DNA from: F-183 sp964627455
GTDB taxonomy: Bacteria; Acidobacteriota; Terriglobia; Bryobacterales; Bryobacteraceae
DNA: 64,000 nt
NCBI GenBank assembly: GCA_964627455.1
Contig: CAZVKC010000011.1
Span: 1 to 64,000 of the forward strand
Direction of reading: 5' to 3'
Part shown: positions 52,018 through 60,646 of the stretch, piece by piece
Position numbering within the stretch: position 1 is the first letter of the stretch
How the letters are laid out: every line of letters begins with the position of its first letter
Position numbers and translations under genes: made by a program
The notes under the pieces: model-generated
Database searches by the model: none
The model's input: the letters and a program-made list of their open reading frames with translations, nothing else
Told to the model about the DNA's origin: nothing

Positions 52018-54060
52018 CTATTGCTGGCGTGCGAGCAGAATCGTCATGTCGTCCTGCAGTTCCGGCGAGCCGGTCCAGTCGAGGACCGAATCCATGATCG
52101 ACTGCACAATCTCTTCATCCGAACGGTGCAGGTTCTTCTGGACGATCTCGATCAGCCGTTCTTCGCCGAACATCTCGCCGTACGCGTTTTCCGGTTCGGT
52201 GATGCCGTCTGTGTAGCAGACGAGCAGGTCGCCGGATTTCAGTACCGCCTTGCTCTCGCCAAACTCCGCGAAGGGGAACGCACCCACGACCGTCCCGTCG
52301 ATTTCGAGACGCTGCACTGTCTCGCCGCTGAACAGCAGCGGCGGCAGGTGTCCGGCGTTCGTATAGCGAAGCGTCGATGTCGAGGGATCGTACAGGCCCA
52401 GGAAGAACGTCGCGTACTTTTCGGGACTGGTGTTCTTGTACAACTGCAGATTGACCTGCGACGTGAGGCGCGACGTGGAGATCGGCGGGCAGAACTCCAC
52501 CGGTTCGACGCTGGTCTGCTGTGCCTCAGCGGCTTCGATGGAGTGGGTCCACTGGGCGCGCACGGAAGACTGCAGCGCGGCCATCAGCAACGCCGCGGAA
52601 ATGCCTTTGCCTGCGACGTCGGCCAGGACGAAGCCAATATGTTGACCTGGCAGATTGTCGTAATCGAAATAGTCGCCCGACACCATGCGGGCCGGGTGGC
52701 AGACCGCTTTGATCTTGAGGTTGGGAGCCTGGGGTTGCGCTTTGGGATACAACTGCGCCTGCACCTCGCGCGCGATCTCGATTTCGCTCTGCAGACGCTC
52801 CTTCTCTTTGGCCACCGCCAGCAGTTGCTGGATGTTTTCGGTCATCTTGTTAAAGGAGTGGCCGAGTTCCGCAAGCTGGTCCTTGCCTTTGACTGTAATG
52901 CGGTGCGAGAAGTCGCCGGTGGTGACGCGGCTGGTGCCTTCGTACAATTCGTGAATTGCGCCTGTGATGGTGCGGGTCATCGAAACGCCGATGACGAGCG
53001 CGATCAACTCGACAACCAGGAAGAGTCCGCCGATCACGGCCAGGATGATCGGGAGCAAGCCCTGAAACTCGTCGGACTTTAACGAGAAGAGGACATCGTA
53101 GATCAGCGAGGGACGCGTGTGAATCTGCAATAGCGCGAACTCTTTGGTTGCATCCGAAGGCTCTGACCAGCGGTAAACGGGCACCAGGCGCATCCAACTG
53201 ACTTCGAGATCGAAGCGGTTGACGGGCGGGCGCAGAACAACGGGCTTGGGAGCCTTCCGGTCATCTTCGTGGATCTGCTGGATCCTGCCGTTCAATACGA
53301 GGTTGCGGCGCCGGGGCGAAGGCTGCCGCTGGATTCCGGACCCGTCCTGCTTCGGAATCGCCCGATCATCGGTGAGCCGGTACAGTTCGAAGACGCCGAG
53401 TTGGGGAATGAGTCCGGACAGGAACTCGGGATTCAATGCGACGGTGATGGTGATGTCGCCGTACTGTGTGTTGCGATGCGCCCAGCCATAGAGGTATCCG
53501 CCCTGCTCGACGATTCCGGATACATCGCGCCAGCCTTTCGGCGGCGGCTGCACCTGCAGATCCTTCGGGTATGTGAAGACGGTGTCGCCTTCACGCACGA
53601 CAACTTCGAAGCCCTGGAACCGCTGCTTGTAATAGAGATCGAACATGCGCTCGACCGACGCCTGCCGCCGGCTGGGTTCCATGTACTGCAGCGTCTCCGC
53701 CACCGAAGTGAGCATGTCGATGCGGCGGTCGAGTTCCGAAGACGCGAGGTACACGGCAAACTGGCTCATCAGCGCGTAGGCGCAGCCTCCGACCATGCCG
53801 AGGATCAGGAGCAACGGCACGATCGCGATGAACGTGTAGGTGACGAGCAGCCGGTTTCGCAGCCTCCAGATCGCTTTCCGCGAGATCCAGCGAACGATGC
53901 GGATGAAGAGCCAGAAGCCCGTCACAACGACGGTGAACTGCAGGAAGATTTTCGGAAGTCCCGTGGGAAGGAACCATGCCGTTACGAACGAAATACAGAA
54001 AACCAGGCCGACGATGCCGAGCCTGTCGTAGATCGAACGCAATCGTGATGTGAGATCCAC
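52018..54060 (-). CDS. RsbU/SpoIIE-type PP2C phosphatase with HAMP
   Basis: A 680-residue membrane sensor. Three spans (about 18-58 and 72-95) precede an extracytoplasmic sensor of about 225 residues, another span near 345-365, a HAMP domain and coiled coil (about 365-445) and a PP2C-type SpoIIE domain (about 455-680; metal-binding MVSGDYFDY, VLADVAGKGISAALLM, TNAGHLPP, YTDGITEPENAYGE, QDDMTILL). Such enzymes dephosphorylate anti-anti-sigma factors to switch on sigma-dependent stress responses. Start GTG. Confidence 0.9.
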   Translation of the reverse strand: MDLTSRLRSIYDRLGIVGLVFCISFVTAWFLPTGLPKIFLQFTVVVTGFWLFIRIVRWISRKAIWRLRNRLLVTYTFIAIVPLLLILGMVGGCAYALMSQFAVYLASSELDRRIDMLTSVAETLQYMEPSRRQASVERMFDLYYKQRFQGFEVVVREGDTVFTYPKDLQVQPPPKGWRDVSGIVEQGGYLYGWAHRNTQYGDITITVALNPEFLSGLIPQLGVFELYRLTDDRAIPKQDGSGIQRQPSPRRRNLVLNGRIQQIHEDDRKAPKPVVLRPPVNRFDLEVSWMRLVPVYRWSEPSDATKEFALLQIHTRPSLIYDVLFSLKSDEFQGLLPIILAVIGGLFLVVELIALVIGVSMTRTITGAIHELYEGTSRVTTGDFSHRITVKGKDQLAELGHSFNKMTENIQQLLAVAKEKERLQSEIEIAREVQAQLYPKAQPQAPNLKIKAVCHPARMVSGDYFDYDNLPGQHIGFVLADVAGKGISAALLMAALQSSVRAQWTHSIEAAEAQQTSVEPVEFCPPISTSRLTSQVNLQLYKNTSPEKYATFFLGLYDPSTSTLRYTNAGHLPPLLFSGETVQRLEIDGTVVGAFPFAEFGESKAVLKSGDLLVCYTDGITEPENAYGEMFGEERLIEIVQKNLHRSDEEIVQSIMDSVLDWTGSPELQDDMTILLARQQ

Positions 54061-54072
54061 CGGAACTCGATT

Positions 54073-54867
54073 TTAACGCACTGATCTGGCGATATCGGGA
54101 CCATCACCCGGAGGCACAGCCTGCGCGCCGGGCTTCAGGTAATGCTCGGTGAGTCCCTCACGTAACAGTTCGAACGCAGTGACCGGATCATCGGCGAACT
54201 GAAACAGGTTGACGTCGTCCGGCGAGATCATGCCGTACTTGATGAGCGCGTTGAAGTTGAGGACTTCGTTCCAGAACTCGGTGCCGTACAGCAGGATCGA
54301 CATCGGCTTCTCGAGCTTTCGCGTCTGCACCAGCGTGAGGATCTCGCTCAACTCGTCGAGGGTCCCGAAGCCGCCTGGAAACACGACCAGCGCCTTCGCC
54401 AGGTACGCGAACCAGAACTTGCGCATGAAGAAGTAGTGGAACTCGAAGGTCAGTTCCGGCGTGATGAATGGATTCGGCCGCTGTTCGAACGGCAGTCCGA
54501 TATTGAGGCCGATTGTTTTGCCGCCCGCATCCTGAGCGCCGCGGTTGGCGGCTTCCATGATCCCTGGGCCTCCGCCGGTGCAGACCACGAAGCGGCGATT
54601 GGGATTCTCGAGGCCATTCGACCACTGCGTTACCAGGCGCGCCAGTTCGCGGGCTTCGCGATAGTAGCGGCCCATACCGCCCATTTCCATGATGCGGGCG
54701 GATCCGAAGAACACGATCGTGTCGCGGATCTTCTCATGACGGAACGCGGCGAGCGGCGACAGGTATTCGGCGAGGATGCGAATCGGGCGGGCTTCCGGCC
54801 GTTCGAGGAACTCCTCGTCTTTATAGGCGAGCGGATGCCGCTCCACGATTCCGAAAATGTCATCCAT
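54073..54867 (-). CDS. LOG-family protein (TIGR00730)
   Basis: A 264-residue lysine-decarboxylase-like nucleotide-binding protein. The LOG signatures GGGPGIMEAANRGA and PGGFGTLDELSEILTL are both intact. LOG proteins hydrolyse nucleoside monophosphates (cytokinin activation in plants; AMP or a related nucleotide in bacteria). This is the larger subtype with an extra N-terminal stretch. It overlaps the end of lpxD by 8 bp. Confidence 0.88.
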   Translation of the reverse strand: MDDIFGIVERHPLAYKDEEFLERPEARPIRILAEYLSPLAAFRHEKIRDTIVFFGSARIMEMGGMGRYYREARELARLVTQWSNGLENPNRRFVVCTGGGPGIMEAANRGAQDAGGKTIGLNIGLPFEQRPNPFITPELTFEFHYFFMRKFWFAYLAKALVVFPGGFGTLDELSEILTLVQTRKLEKPMSILLYGTEFWNEVLNFNALIKYGMISPDDVNLFQFADDPVTAFELLREGLTEHYLKPGAQAVPPGDGPDIARSVR

Positions 54868-55885
54868 CGCTGTTCTTCTTCTCCAATTCCGCTACGCGTT
54901 TTTCCAGATGCCGGATGGTCTTGAGTACGTCGGGCAGCTTCGGAAACGCCGTGATCGCGCGCAGCCATTCACGGGCCTCGAACGCGGGCGAACCGGACAT
55001 TACGGATCCCGCCGGCACGTCGCCGCCGATGCCGCTCTGCGCATAAATGATGGAATTATCGTGAATGGTGAGGTGTCCCGAAATGCCGACCTGGCCGGCG
55101 AGCAGGACGTTCCTGCCCAGAATGGAACTGCCGGCCAAACCCGTTTGCGCGCAAATGATATTGTCCTCGCCGACCACGCAGGCGTGGCCGATCTGCACGA
55201 GGCTATCGATCTTGGCTCCCCGTTTGACGCGGCTTTCGCCGACCGTGGCGCGGTCGACCGACGTCAGGCTTTGGATCTCGACATCGTCCTCAATTACCGT
55301 GACGCCGGATTGCACGATCTTGAAGTGCGTACCTTCGGCGGTTTTCGCAAATCCGAATCCGTCGCCGCCGATGACCACGCCATTTTGCAGAATGACACGG
55401 TTGCCGATTTTGCAGAATTCCCGAACCGTTGTGTGCGAGTGCGCCAGAAAATCATCGCCGATGGTCGCTCCCTCGTACACGACGGCATGGGGATGGAGCA
55501 CGGCGTTCCTGCCAATGGTGACGCGGGGGCCTACATATGCGAACGGACCAATCGACGCATTCTCGCCGATTACCGCGGTTTCATCGACGAACGCCAGGGG
55601 ATGCACGCCGGGTGGCGGCGCCGGCGGTTGATAGAACATCGCGAGGGCGCGTGCGAAGTCGTGGTATGGGTTCTTTGAAATCAGGCAGGGAAGGCGATCA
55701 ATGGGCTGCTGGATCAGGATCGCACCGGCGCGGGAATCCTTGACCTTGTGCGCGTACTTGGGATTCGCGAGGAAGGTGAGTTCCGAAGGTCCGGCGTGTT
55801 CCATTCCCGCAACACCCGTGATTTCGAGGTCCGGGGAGGCCGTGCAGTCACAGCCAAGCGCCGCGGCAATTTCGCTGAGTTTCAT
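54860..55885 (-). CDS. lpxD: UDP-3-O-acylglucosamine N-acyltransferase LpxD
   Basis: A 341-residue enzyme of lipid A synthesis. The N-terminal LpxD uridine-binding domain (VAGMEHAGPSELTFLANPKY) is followed by left-handed beta-helix hexapeptide repeats (about 100-290), with the catalytic His in VQIGHACVVGEDN and a GGDGFGFAKT motif. A C-terminal coiled coil (HLEKRVAELEKK) completes the trimer. It adds the N-linked acyl chain to UDP-3-O-acyl-glucosamine. No other lpx gene is in the window; LOG overlaps its 3' end. Confidence 0.95.
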   Translation of the reverse strand: MKLSEIAAALGCDCTASPDLEITGVAGMEHAGPSELTFLANPKYAHKVKDSRAGAILIQQPIDRLPCLISKNPYHDFARALAMFYQPPAPPPGVHPLAFVDETAVIGENASIGPFAYVGPRVTIGRNAVLHPHAVVYEGATIGDDFLAHSHTTVREFCKIGNRVILQNGVVIGGDGFGFAKTAEGTHFKIVQSGVTVIEDDVEIQSLTSVDRATVGESRVKRGAKIDSLVQIGHACVVGEDNIICAQTGLAGSSILGRNVLLAGQVGISGHLTIHDNSIIYAQSGIGGDVPAGSVMSGSPAFEAREWLRAITAFPKLPDVLKTIRHLEKRVAELEKKNSDG

Positions 55886-55926
55886 GGCGGTCGAGTCGAT
55901 GCAACAACGATAGCAGGATTTGTGGG

Positions 55927-55960
55927 TAGACCGGAGGCGGCGGGGGATGCCTCCGGTCTA
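55927..55960. repeat. 12-bp-arm hairpin between guaA and lpxD
   Basis: A perfect inverted repeat: left arm TAGACCGGAGGC (55927-55938), 10-base loop, right arm GCCTCCGGTCTA (55949-55960). It lies about 105 bp downstream of the guaA stop and 40 bp upstream of lpxD, both on the minus strand. There is no T-run on either side, so it is not a classical rho-independent terminator, but it may still stop or stabilise the guaA transcript. Confidence 0.6.
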
Positions 55961-56065
55961 TTGGGACGAAGGGATGCGCCGGTTCCCGTCGTTGCTTGGG
56001 GGCTGCGGGCTGGCGCGTCCCGTTAGAGACTATACCACGGATTTAATCGGAAATGAAAGAGTATT

Positions 56066-57823
56066 TTACTCCCACTCAATCGTTCCCGGCGGTTTATTTG
56101 TTAAATCGCAGAAAATGGCGTCAATCCCGGGGACCTTCAGCAGTTCCGCGGTGATGCCGGCCAGGAGGCTTTCCGGAATTTCCACGGCGTCAGCCGTCAT
56201 GCCGTCCACGGATTGGATCGGGCGCAGAACGATGGAATCAGGGCGGCCGTCGCCTCCGAGCGGAATCAGCACCACCGGAAATTGCCAGGTCTGCGCGTCG
56301 AATCCGCTCTCGTGGCTCAGTTTGCGGACGATCGCATCGGCACGGCGAAGGCGGTCCAACCGTTCTTCGGTGAGGTACGCCGGCGTCGATTGCATGTTCG
56401 CGACTGCCGTATGGGAATTCACCAGGCGCACGGCGCGGTTGACGTCCGAACGGCGATTGACGATCGCGGTGGCAGCCGCGCGGGTCGAGGTTTCGACGAC
56501 TGCGATCACGGCGCGATAAGAGCGCGAGTCGCCCTGCACGCCGACGGACTTAACGGGCAGGATCCAGCCATCTTCGGTCTGCACTGGGGCTCCCGTCTCG
56601 GTCGCGCAGAGGCAGCGAATGGCAAGTCCCGGGCCGGGGAAGGGATGCCGGTCGAGGAACTCCGAGGGCAATCCCAACTGACGGCCGACCGCGCGGACCT
56701 CGTCCTTATAGAACTGCGTCAAGGGTTCGATAATGCGGTTCTCGTCGATCAGTTTCTGAATGGCCGGAACGCGGTTGTGATGGGTCTTGATGAGGTCGGC
56801 TTTGCCCGCGGATCCGCCGGATTCGATCGTGTCGGGATAAATCGTGCCCTGGCCGAGGATCCAGTTGCCGTCCGTGAAATGGCCCGTTTGCAGGACCTGT
56901 TCCTGAATATCGACGAACCGCTGCCCGATGATGTGCCGCTTTTTCTCGGGTTCCGCGACGCCTTCGAGCGCAGTTAGGAACCGCTCGCGTGCGTCTTCGA
57001 CGTGAAAGTGCGTGGCCCCGAGTGACTCGAACAAGCTGCTCACAAACGCAGTCTCGCCTTCACGCATGAGCCCCGTGTCGACGTATGCGCCCCAGACGCG
57101 TTCGGGTCCCAGGGCGCGCAGGCACAAGGTATAGGCGACCGTCGAATCGACGCCGCCGCTGACAAAGAAGAAGATATTGCGACCCGCTGCCGTCCGACGG
57201 ATCTGCTCCTCCAATTCTTCGATGAGTCCGGTCGGATTCCAATCCTTCTCGCACTGGCAGACGCCAAACAGGAAGTTCGAGAGGATCGACTGGCCGTGCG
57301 TGGTGTGGACCACCTCCGGGTGGAACTGCACGGCGTAATGACGACTATCGGGATTCGCCATCGAGGCGATCGGGCACGTCTCGGTGGACGCCAGGATCGA
57401 GTAACCCGGCGGAACCGCGGATACTTTGTCGCGGTGGCTCATCCAGACCTGCTGGCTTGCCGGAAGGTCCGCGAACAGCGTCGATGCTTCATCCACCAGA
57501 TGGATCTGCGCGAAGCCGTACTCGCCCTTCTCGCCTTTTTCGACGACTCCGCCTTCGAGATGCGCCATCAATTGCTGGCCATAACAAATGCCGAGCACAG
57601 CGGTCGAGGGGAGTCGCAGCGTCGCAGGATCGATCGTCGGACTGCCGGATTCGTAGACGCTCGAAGGTCCGCCGGAAATGATGATTCCTTTTGCGCCGGC
57701 GAGTTCCTGCGCGGGTGTCTCACTCGCGCGGACTTCCGCCGTGACACCGAGTTCACGCACTTTACGGGCGATCAGGTGGCAGTACTGACCGCCTGCGTCG
57801 AGGACAAAGATTTGGGGAGCCAA
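56066..57823 (-). CDS. guaA: GMP synthase (glutamine-hydrolysing)
   Basis: A 585-residue enzyme converting XMP to GMP. The glutamine amidotransferase domain (about 1-190) has Cys80 in LGICYGQQ and His168/Glu170 in FHPEV. The ATP-pyrophosphatase domain has SGGVDS at 222-227, GQGTIYPD and HHNRVP; the C-terminal dimerisation domain ends in PPGTIEWE. It is longer than the usual 510-525-residue bacterial form, the extra length lying in the C-terminal half. It starts 12 bp after the sugar-binding protein gene. Confidence 0.95.
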   Translation of the reverse strand: MAPQIFVLDAGGQYCHLIARKVRELGVTAEVRASETPAQELAGAKGIIISGGPSSVYESGSPTIDPATLRLPSTAVLGICYGQQLMAHLEGGVVEKGEKGEYGFAQIHLVDEASTLFADLPASQQVWMSHRDKVSAVPPGYSILASTETCPIASMANPDSRHYAVQFHPEVVHTTHGQSILSNFLFGVCQCEKDWNPTGLIEELEEQIRRTAAGRNIFFFVSGGVDSTVAYTLCLRALGPERVWGAYVDTGLMREGETAFVSSLFESLGATHFHVEDARERFLTALEGVAEPEKKRHIIGQRFVDIQEQVLQTGHFTDGNWILGQGTIYPDTIESGGSAGKADLIKTHHNRVPAIQKLIDENRIIEPLTQFYKDEVRAVGRQLGLPSEFLDRHPFPGPGLAIRCLCATETGAPVQTEDGWILPVKSVGVQGDSRSYRAVIAVVETSTRAAATAIVNRRSDVNRAVRLVNSHTAVANMQSTPAYLTEERLDRLRRADAIVRKLSHESGFDAQTWQFPVVLIPLGGDGRPDSIVLRPIQSVDGMTADAVEIPESLLAGITAELLKVPGIDAIFCDLTNKPPGTIEWE

Positions 57824-57835
57824 ATCTTATTCTAG

Positions 57836-58750
57836 CTACACGTCTCCCTTGCGGAGAACGCGCGCCGCGAGGTCGATGCGCTTCGGCGGGGTCTTGCCAG
57901 AGAGCTTGTCGACCACAGTGCGCACGGCTTCGTAGCCCATCTTGGCGGGGTCCTGCACGACCATCGCGTCGATCACGCCGGCCTTCATGTCCTCGATCAT
58001 CGACTCGCTCGAATCGAAGGCGACGAACTTGATCTTGCCCGCGAGTCCATGGCCTTTGAGCGCCTGCGAGAATCCAACCGAACTCGGTTCGGACGATGCA
58101 AAGACGCCGTCCAGATGCCCGTGCGCGGTGAGGATGTTTTCCGCGGCGTTCATGGCCTTGGCGCGATCCGCCATGCCGAACTGTGTGGCGACGATCTTGA
58201 TATCCGGAAATTCTTTGGCGATCGTTTCGGTGAAACCGCGCTCGCGATCCACGGTCGACACGCTGCCGGGCATGTTCATCATGATGGCGATGCTGCCCTT
58301 GCCGCCGATGAGCTTGGCGAGTTCGCGCGCGCCCAGTCCGCCGGCTGCGTAGTTGTCGGTGGCGACGAAGCTGACGTACTTGTCGGTTTCGACGCCGGAA
58401 TCAAAGATCGTGACCGGTATTCCTGCTTCCATCGCGCGTTCGATCGACTGGTTCAGCACTTTCTTTTCGGTCGCCGCCAGCGCGATGCCGTCCACGTGGC
58501 GATTGATCATCGCATCGAGGATCTCGAGTTGCCGGCCGTACTCGGTCTCGAGCGGCGGACCGCTCCAGACGATTTCGACATCGAAATCGACGCCCGCTTT
58601 GCGAGCGCCGTTCTCGACCGATACCCAGAACTGGTGCGAGGTCCCCTTGGGGATCACAGCGATGGTCTTGCGTTTCTTGCCTTGGCAGCCTGCCGTTAGC
58701 GCCGCGAGCGCGAGAAACAGGTCGCGACGTGTGGTGACGCTACTGGGCAC
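57836..58750 (-). CDS. RbsB-type sugar-binding lipoprotein
   Basis: A 304-residue periplasmic-binding protein (Peripla_BP_4). The N-terminus has RRDLFLAL and a lipobox-like LTAGC, so it should be a lipoprotein exported by Sec or Tat. The fold is seen in TIAVIPKGTSHQFW, AINRHVDGIAL-like segments, FVATDNYAAGGLGARELA and KFVAFDSSESMIEDM. It would bind a sugar or related ligand for an ABC importer, but no permease or ATPase gene is nearby. It overlaps the SDR gene by 11 bp. Confidence 0.88.
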   Translation of the reverse strand: MPSSVTTRRDLFLALAALTAGCQGKKRKTIAVIPKGTSHQFWVSVENGARKAGVDFDVEIVWSGPPLETEYGRQLEILDAMINRHVDGIALAATEKKVLNQSIERAMEAGIPVTIFDSGVETDKYVSFVATDNYAAGGLGARELAKLIGGKGSIAIMMNMPGSVSTVDRERGFTETIAKEFPDIKIVATQFGMADRAKAMNAAENILTAHGHLDGVFASSEPSSVGFSQALKGHGLAGKIKFVAFDSSESMIEDMKAGVIDAMVVQDPAKMGYEAVRTVVDKLSGKTPPKRIDLAARVLRKGDV

Positions 58751-59498
58751 ACCAGCCTCCGTCGATCAGGATGTCGGTTCCGGTGATGAATCCGGCGTCA
58801 TCGGAACACAGGAACAGCGCGAGCTTGCCGATCTCTTCGACCTTGCCCCAGCGTCCCAGCGCAATCTTCGAAACGAACTGTGCGTTGATTTCCGGGTTGT
58901 TCATGAGCGGCGTGTTCATTTCGGTGGCGAACGGTCCCGGGCTGATGCCGACTACCGTGATCGCATCCGGGGCGAGTTCGAGCGCGAGGGCGCGGGTGAA
59001 ACCCAGCAGAGCCGTCTTGGATGTCGAATAGGCGGTGCGTCCGGGCAGGGAAACGTGCGACATGATCGAGGTCATGTTGATGATGCGTCCGTAGCCTGCG
59101 CCCTTCATCATCGGGACAAATGCGCGGCACATGAGGAAGACGCTCGTGACGTTGGTGTCCATCACGCGGGTCCACTCTTCGAGCGTGAACTCGTGGACGT
59201 TCTTGCGGAGGTTGATGCCCGCGTTGTTGATCAGAATGCTGATGCGTCCGAACTCTGCGACCACTTCGTCCCGCAGGCGATCGACATCGGCCTCTTTGGC
59301 GACATCCGCGACAAAAATCTTCGCCTCGGACCCCGCCTCTCTCACCGCCGCTTCGGTTTCCGCGAGCTTTTCCTTGTCGCGGGCGACGAGGGCGAGACGG
59401 GCTCCGCCCTGGGCGAGCGCGACAGCCATTGCCTTGCCGAGACCGCGGCTGGCGCCCGTGATGAGGGCAACTTTACCTTCGAGTGGACGTGAAGTCAT
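58740..59498 (-). CDS. Short-chain dehydrogenase/reductase
   Basis: A 252-residue classical SDR. The NAD(P)-binding TGASRGLGKA, the NNAG motif in ILINNAGIN, catalytic Ser in INMTSIMSHV and YxxxK in AYSTSKTALL are all intact, and the C-terminus ends with TGTDILIDGGWCAQ. Its sequence fits 3-oxoacyl reductase/gluconate dehydrogenase-like SDRs. Overlap with the sugar-binding protein gene suggests a sugar or sugar-acid substrate. Confidence 0.9.
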   Translation of the reverse strand: MTSRPLEGKVALITGASRGLGKAMAVALAQGGARLALVARDKEKLAETEAAVREAGSEAKIFVADVAKEADVDRLRDEVVAEFGRISILINNAGINLRKNVHEFTLEEWTRVMDTNVTSVFLMCRAFVPMMKGAGYGRIINMTSIMSHVSLPGRTAYSTSKTALLGFTRALALELAPDAITVVGISPGPFATEMNTPLMNNPEINAQFVSKIALGRWGKVEEIGKLALFLCSDDAGFITGTDILIDGGWCAQ

Positions 59499-59577
59499 CG
59501 ACGCTCATTCTATCAAGCCAGCAGCATGATGAGCCGATTGGAGATTAGAATGCGCTTAGGATAAGAGAAGAGCACCG

Positions 59578-60642
59578 ATGGCCTCAAAACTTTTACTTTC
59601 AGTCTTTCTCGGCGGAGCTGCGACGCTGCTCCTGGCCGACGTACAGTATGAGCAGACGAGTCGCGTGACCGGCGGATCGCTGGCAAACATGCCAATTGTC
59701 GGCGGCAGGTTGAAGGAGCCGCAGACGACCGTTCACATCCTGAAGGGCAACCGGATGGCGATGGTGTCGAAGAATTCCATCACCATCTACGATCTCGACA
59801 AGGAAACCGTCACCGAAGTCAACAACGAACGCAAGGAATACTCGGTGTTGACCTTCGCGGAGATGCGCGCCCTGATGGACGCGGCGATGCAGAAGATGCA
59901 GCAGCAAACCGCACAGAAGGACGTCGAGATGACGTGGAATGTCAAGGTTGCCGATAGCGGCGAGACGAAGAACATCAACGGGTTTGATTCGAAGAAGTTC
60001 GTGGTGACCGTCGACGGCACGACCAAGGACCAGAAGTCCGGCAAGACCGTGGGGACTCGGATGACGATGGACACCTGGGTCTCGAAGGACGTCCCCGGCG
60101 CCGCGGAACTCACTGCCTTTAGCAAGCGGATGGCTGAAAAGCTCGGCGCTGGCCGCGCCACTGGCATGAGTTCCATGGTGCAGGCGCAAATGGGCAAAGG
60201 TTGGTACGAGGCCGCGAAGGAATTCGCCAAGATGGATGGCTTCAATGTGATGACGGTCACCAGCATGCAGTCGACCGTGGATGGCGAGCCGATGATGGTT
60301 CCGGAAGGCCAGCAGAACGCGCCGCAGGTGGATGTCGGCGAAGCAGCGAAGGGCGCTGCGACCGATGCGGCGGTGGGCTCCGCTCTGGGACGCCTGGGCC
60401 GCGTGGGCGGCATCGCCGGCGGACTCGGCGGCTTGCGCCGTGGCAAGAAGTCCAGCGAGGAACAGCCGCAGCAGGCGAAACAGCAGCAACCCGCGTCCGG
60501 CGGCAAAATGGTGCCGGCGACGATGATGGAGATGACGATGGAAGTCACCTCGATGTCGCGTAGCGGAGTCGATGCCTCCAAGTTCGACGTGCCCGCCGGC
60601 TACAAGCAGGTGGAATCGCCGATGAAGAGAATGGCAAAGTAG
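59578..60642 (+). CDS. Hypothetical secreted protein
   Basis: A 354-residue exported protein with a Sec signal (LLLSVFLGGAATLLLADV). The mature part starts with a beta-rich domain (VHILKGNRMAMVSKNSITIYDLDKETV) and includes a Gln/Met-rich helix. A Gly/Ala-rich segment follows (GSALGRLGRVGGIAGGLGG) with a basic, Gln-rich loop and the closing FDVPAGYKQV found at the end of DUF4412-like proteins. Function unknown. The acyl ligase gene follows after 4 bp. Confidence 0.7.
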   Translation: MASKLLLSVFLGGAATLLLADVQYEQTSRVTGGSLANMPIVGGRLKEPQTTVHILKGNRMAMVSKNSITIYDLDKETVTEVNNERKEYSVLTFAEMRALMDAAMQKMQQQTAQKDVEMTWNVKVADSGETKNINGFDSKKFVVTVDGTTKDQKSGKTVGTRMTMDTWVSKDVPGAAELTAFSKRMAEKLGAGRATGMSSMVQAQMGKGWYEAAKEFAKMDGFNVMTVTSMQSTVDGEPMMVPEGQQNAPQVDVGEAAKGAATDAAVGSALGRLGRVGGIAGGLGGLRRGKKSSEEQPQQAKQQQPASGGKMVPATMMEMTMEVTSMSRSGVDASKFDVPAGYKQVESPMKRMAK

Positions 60643-60646
60643 AGGG

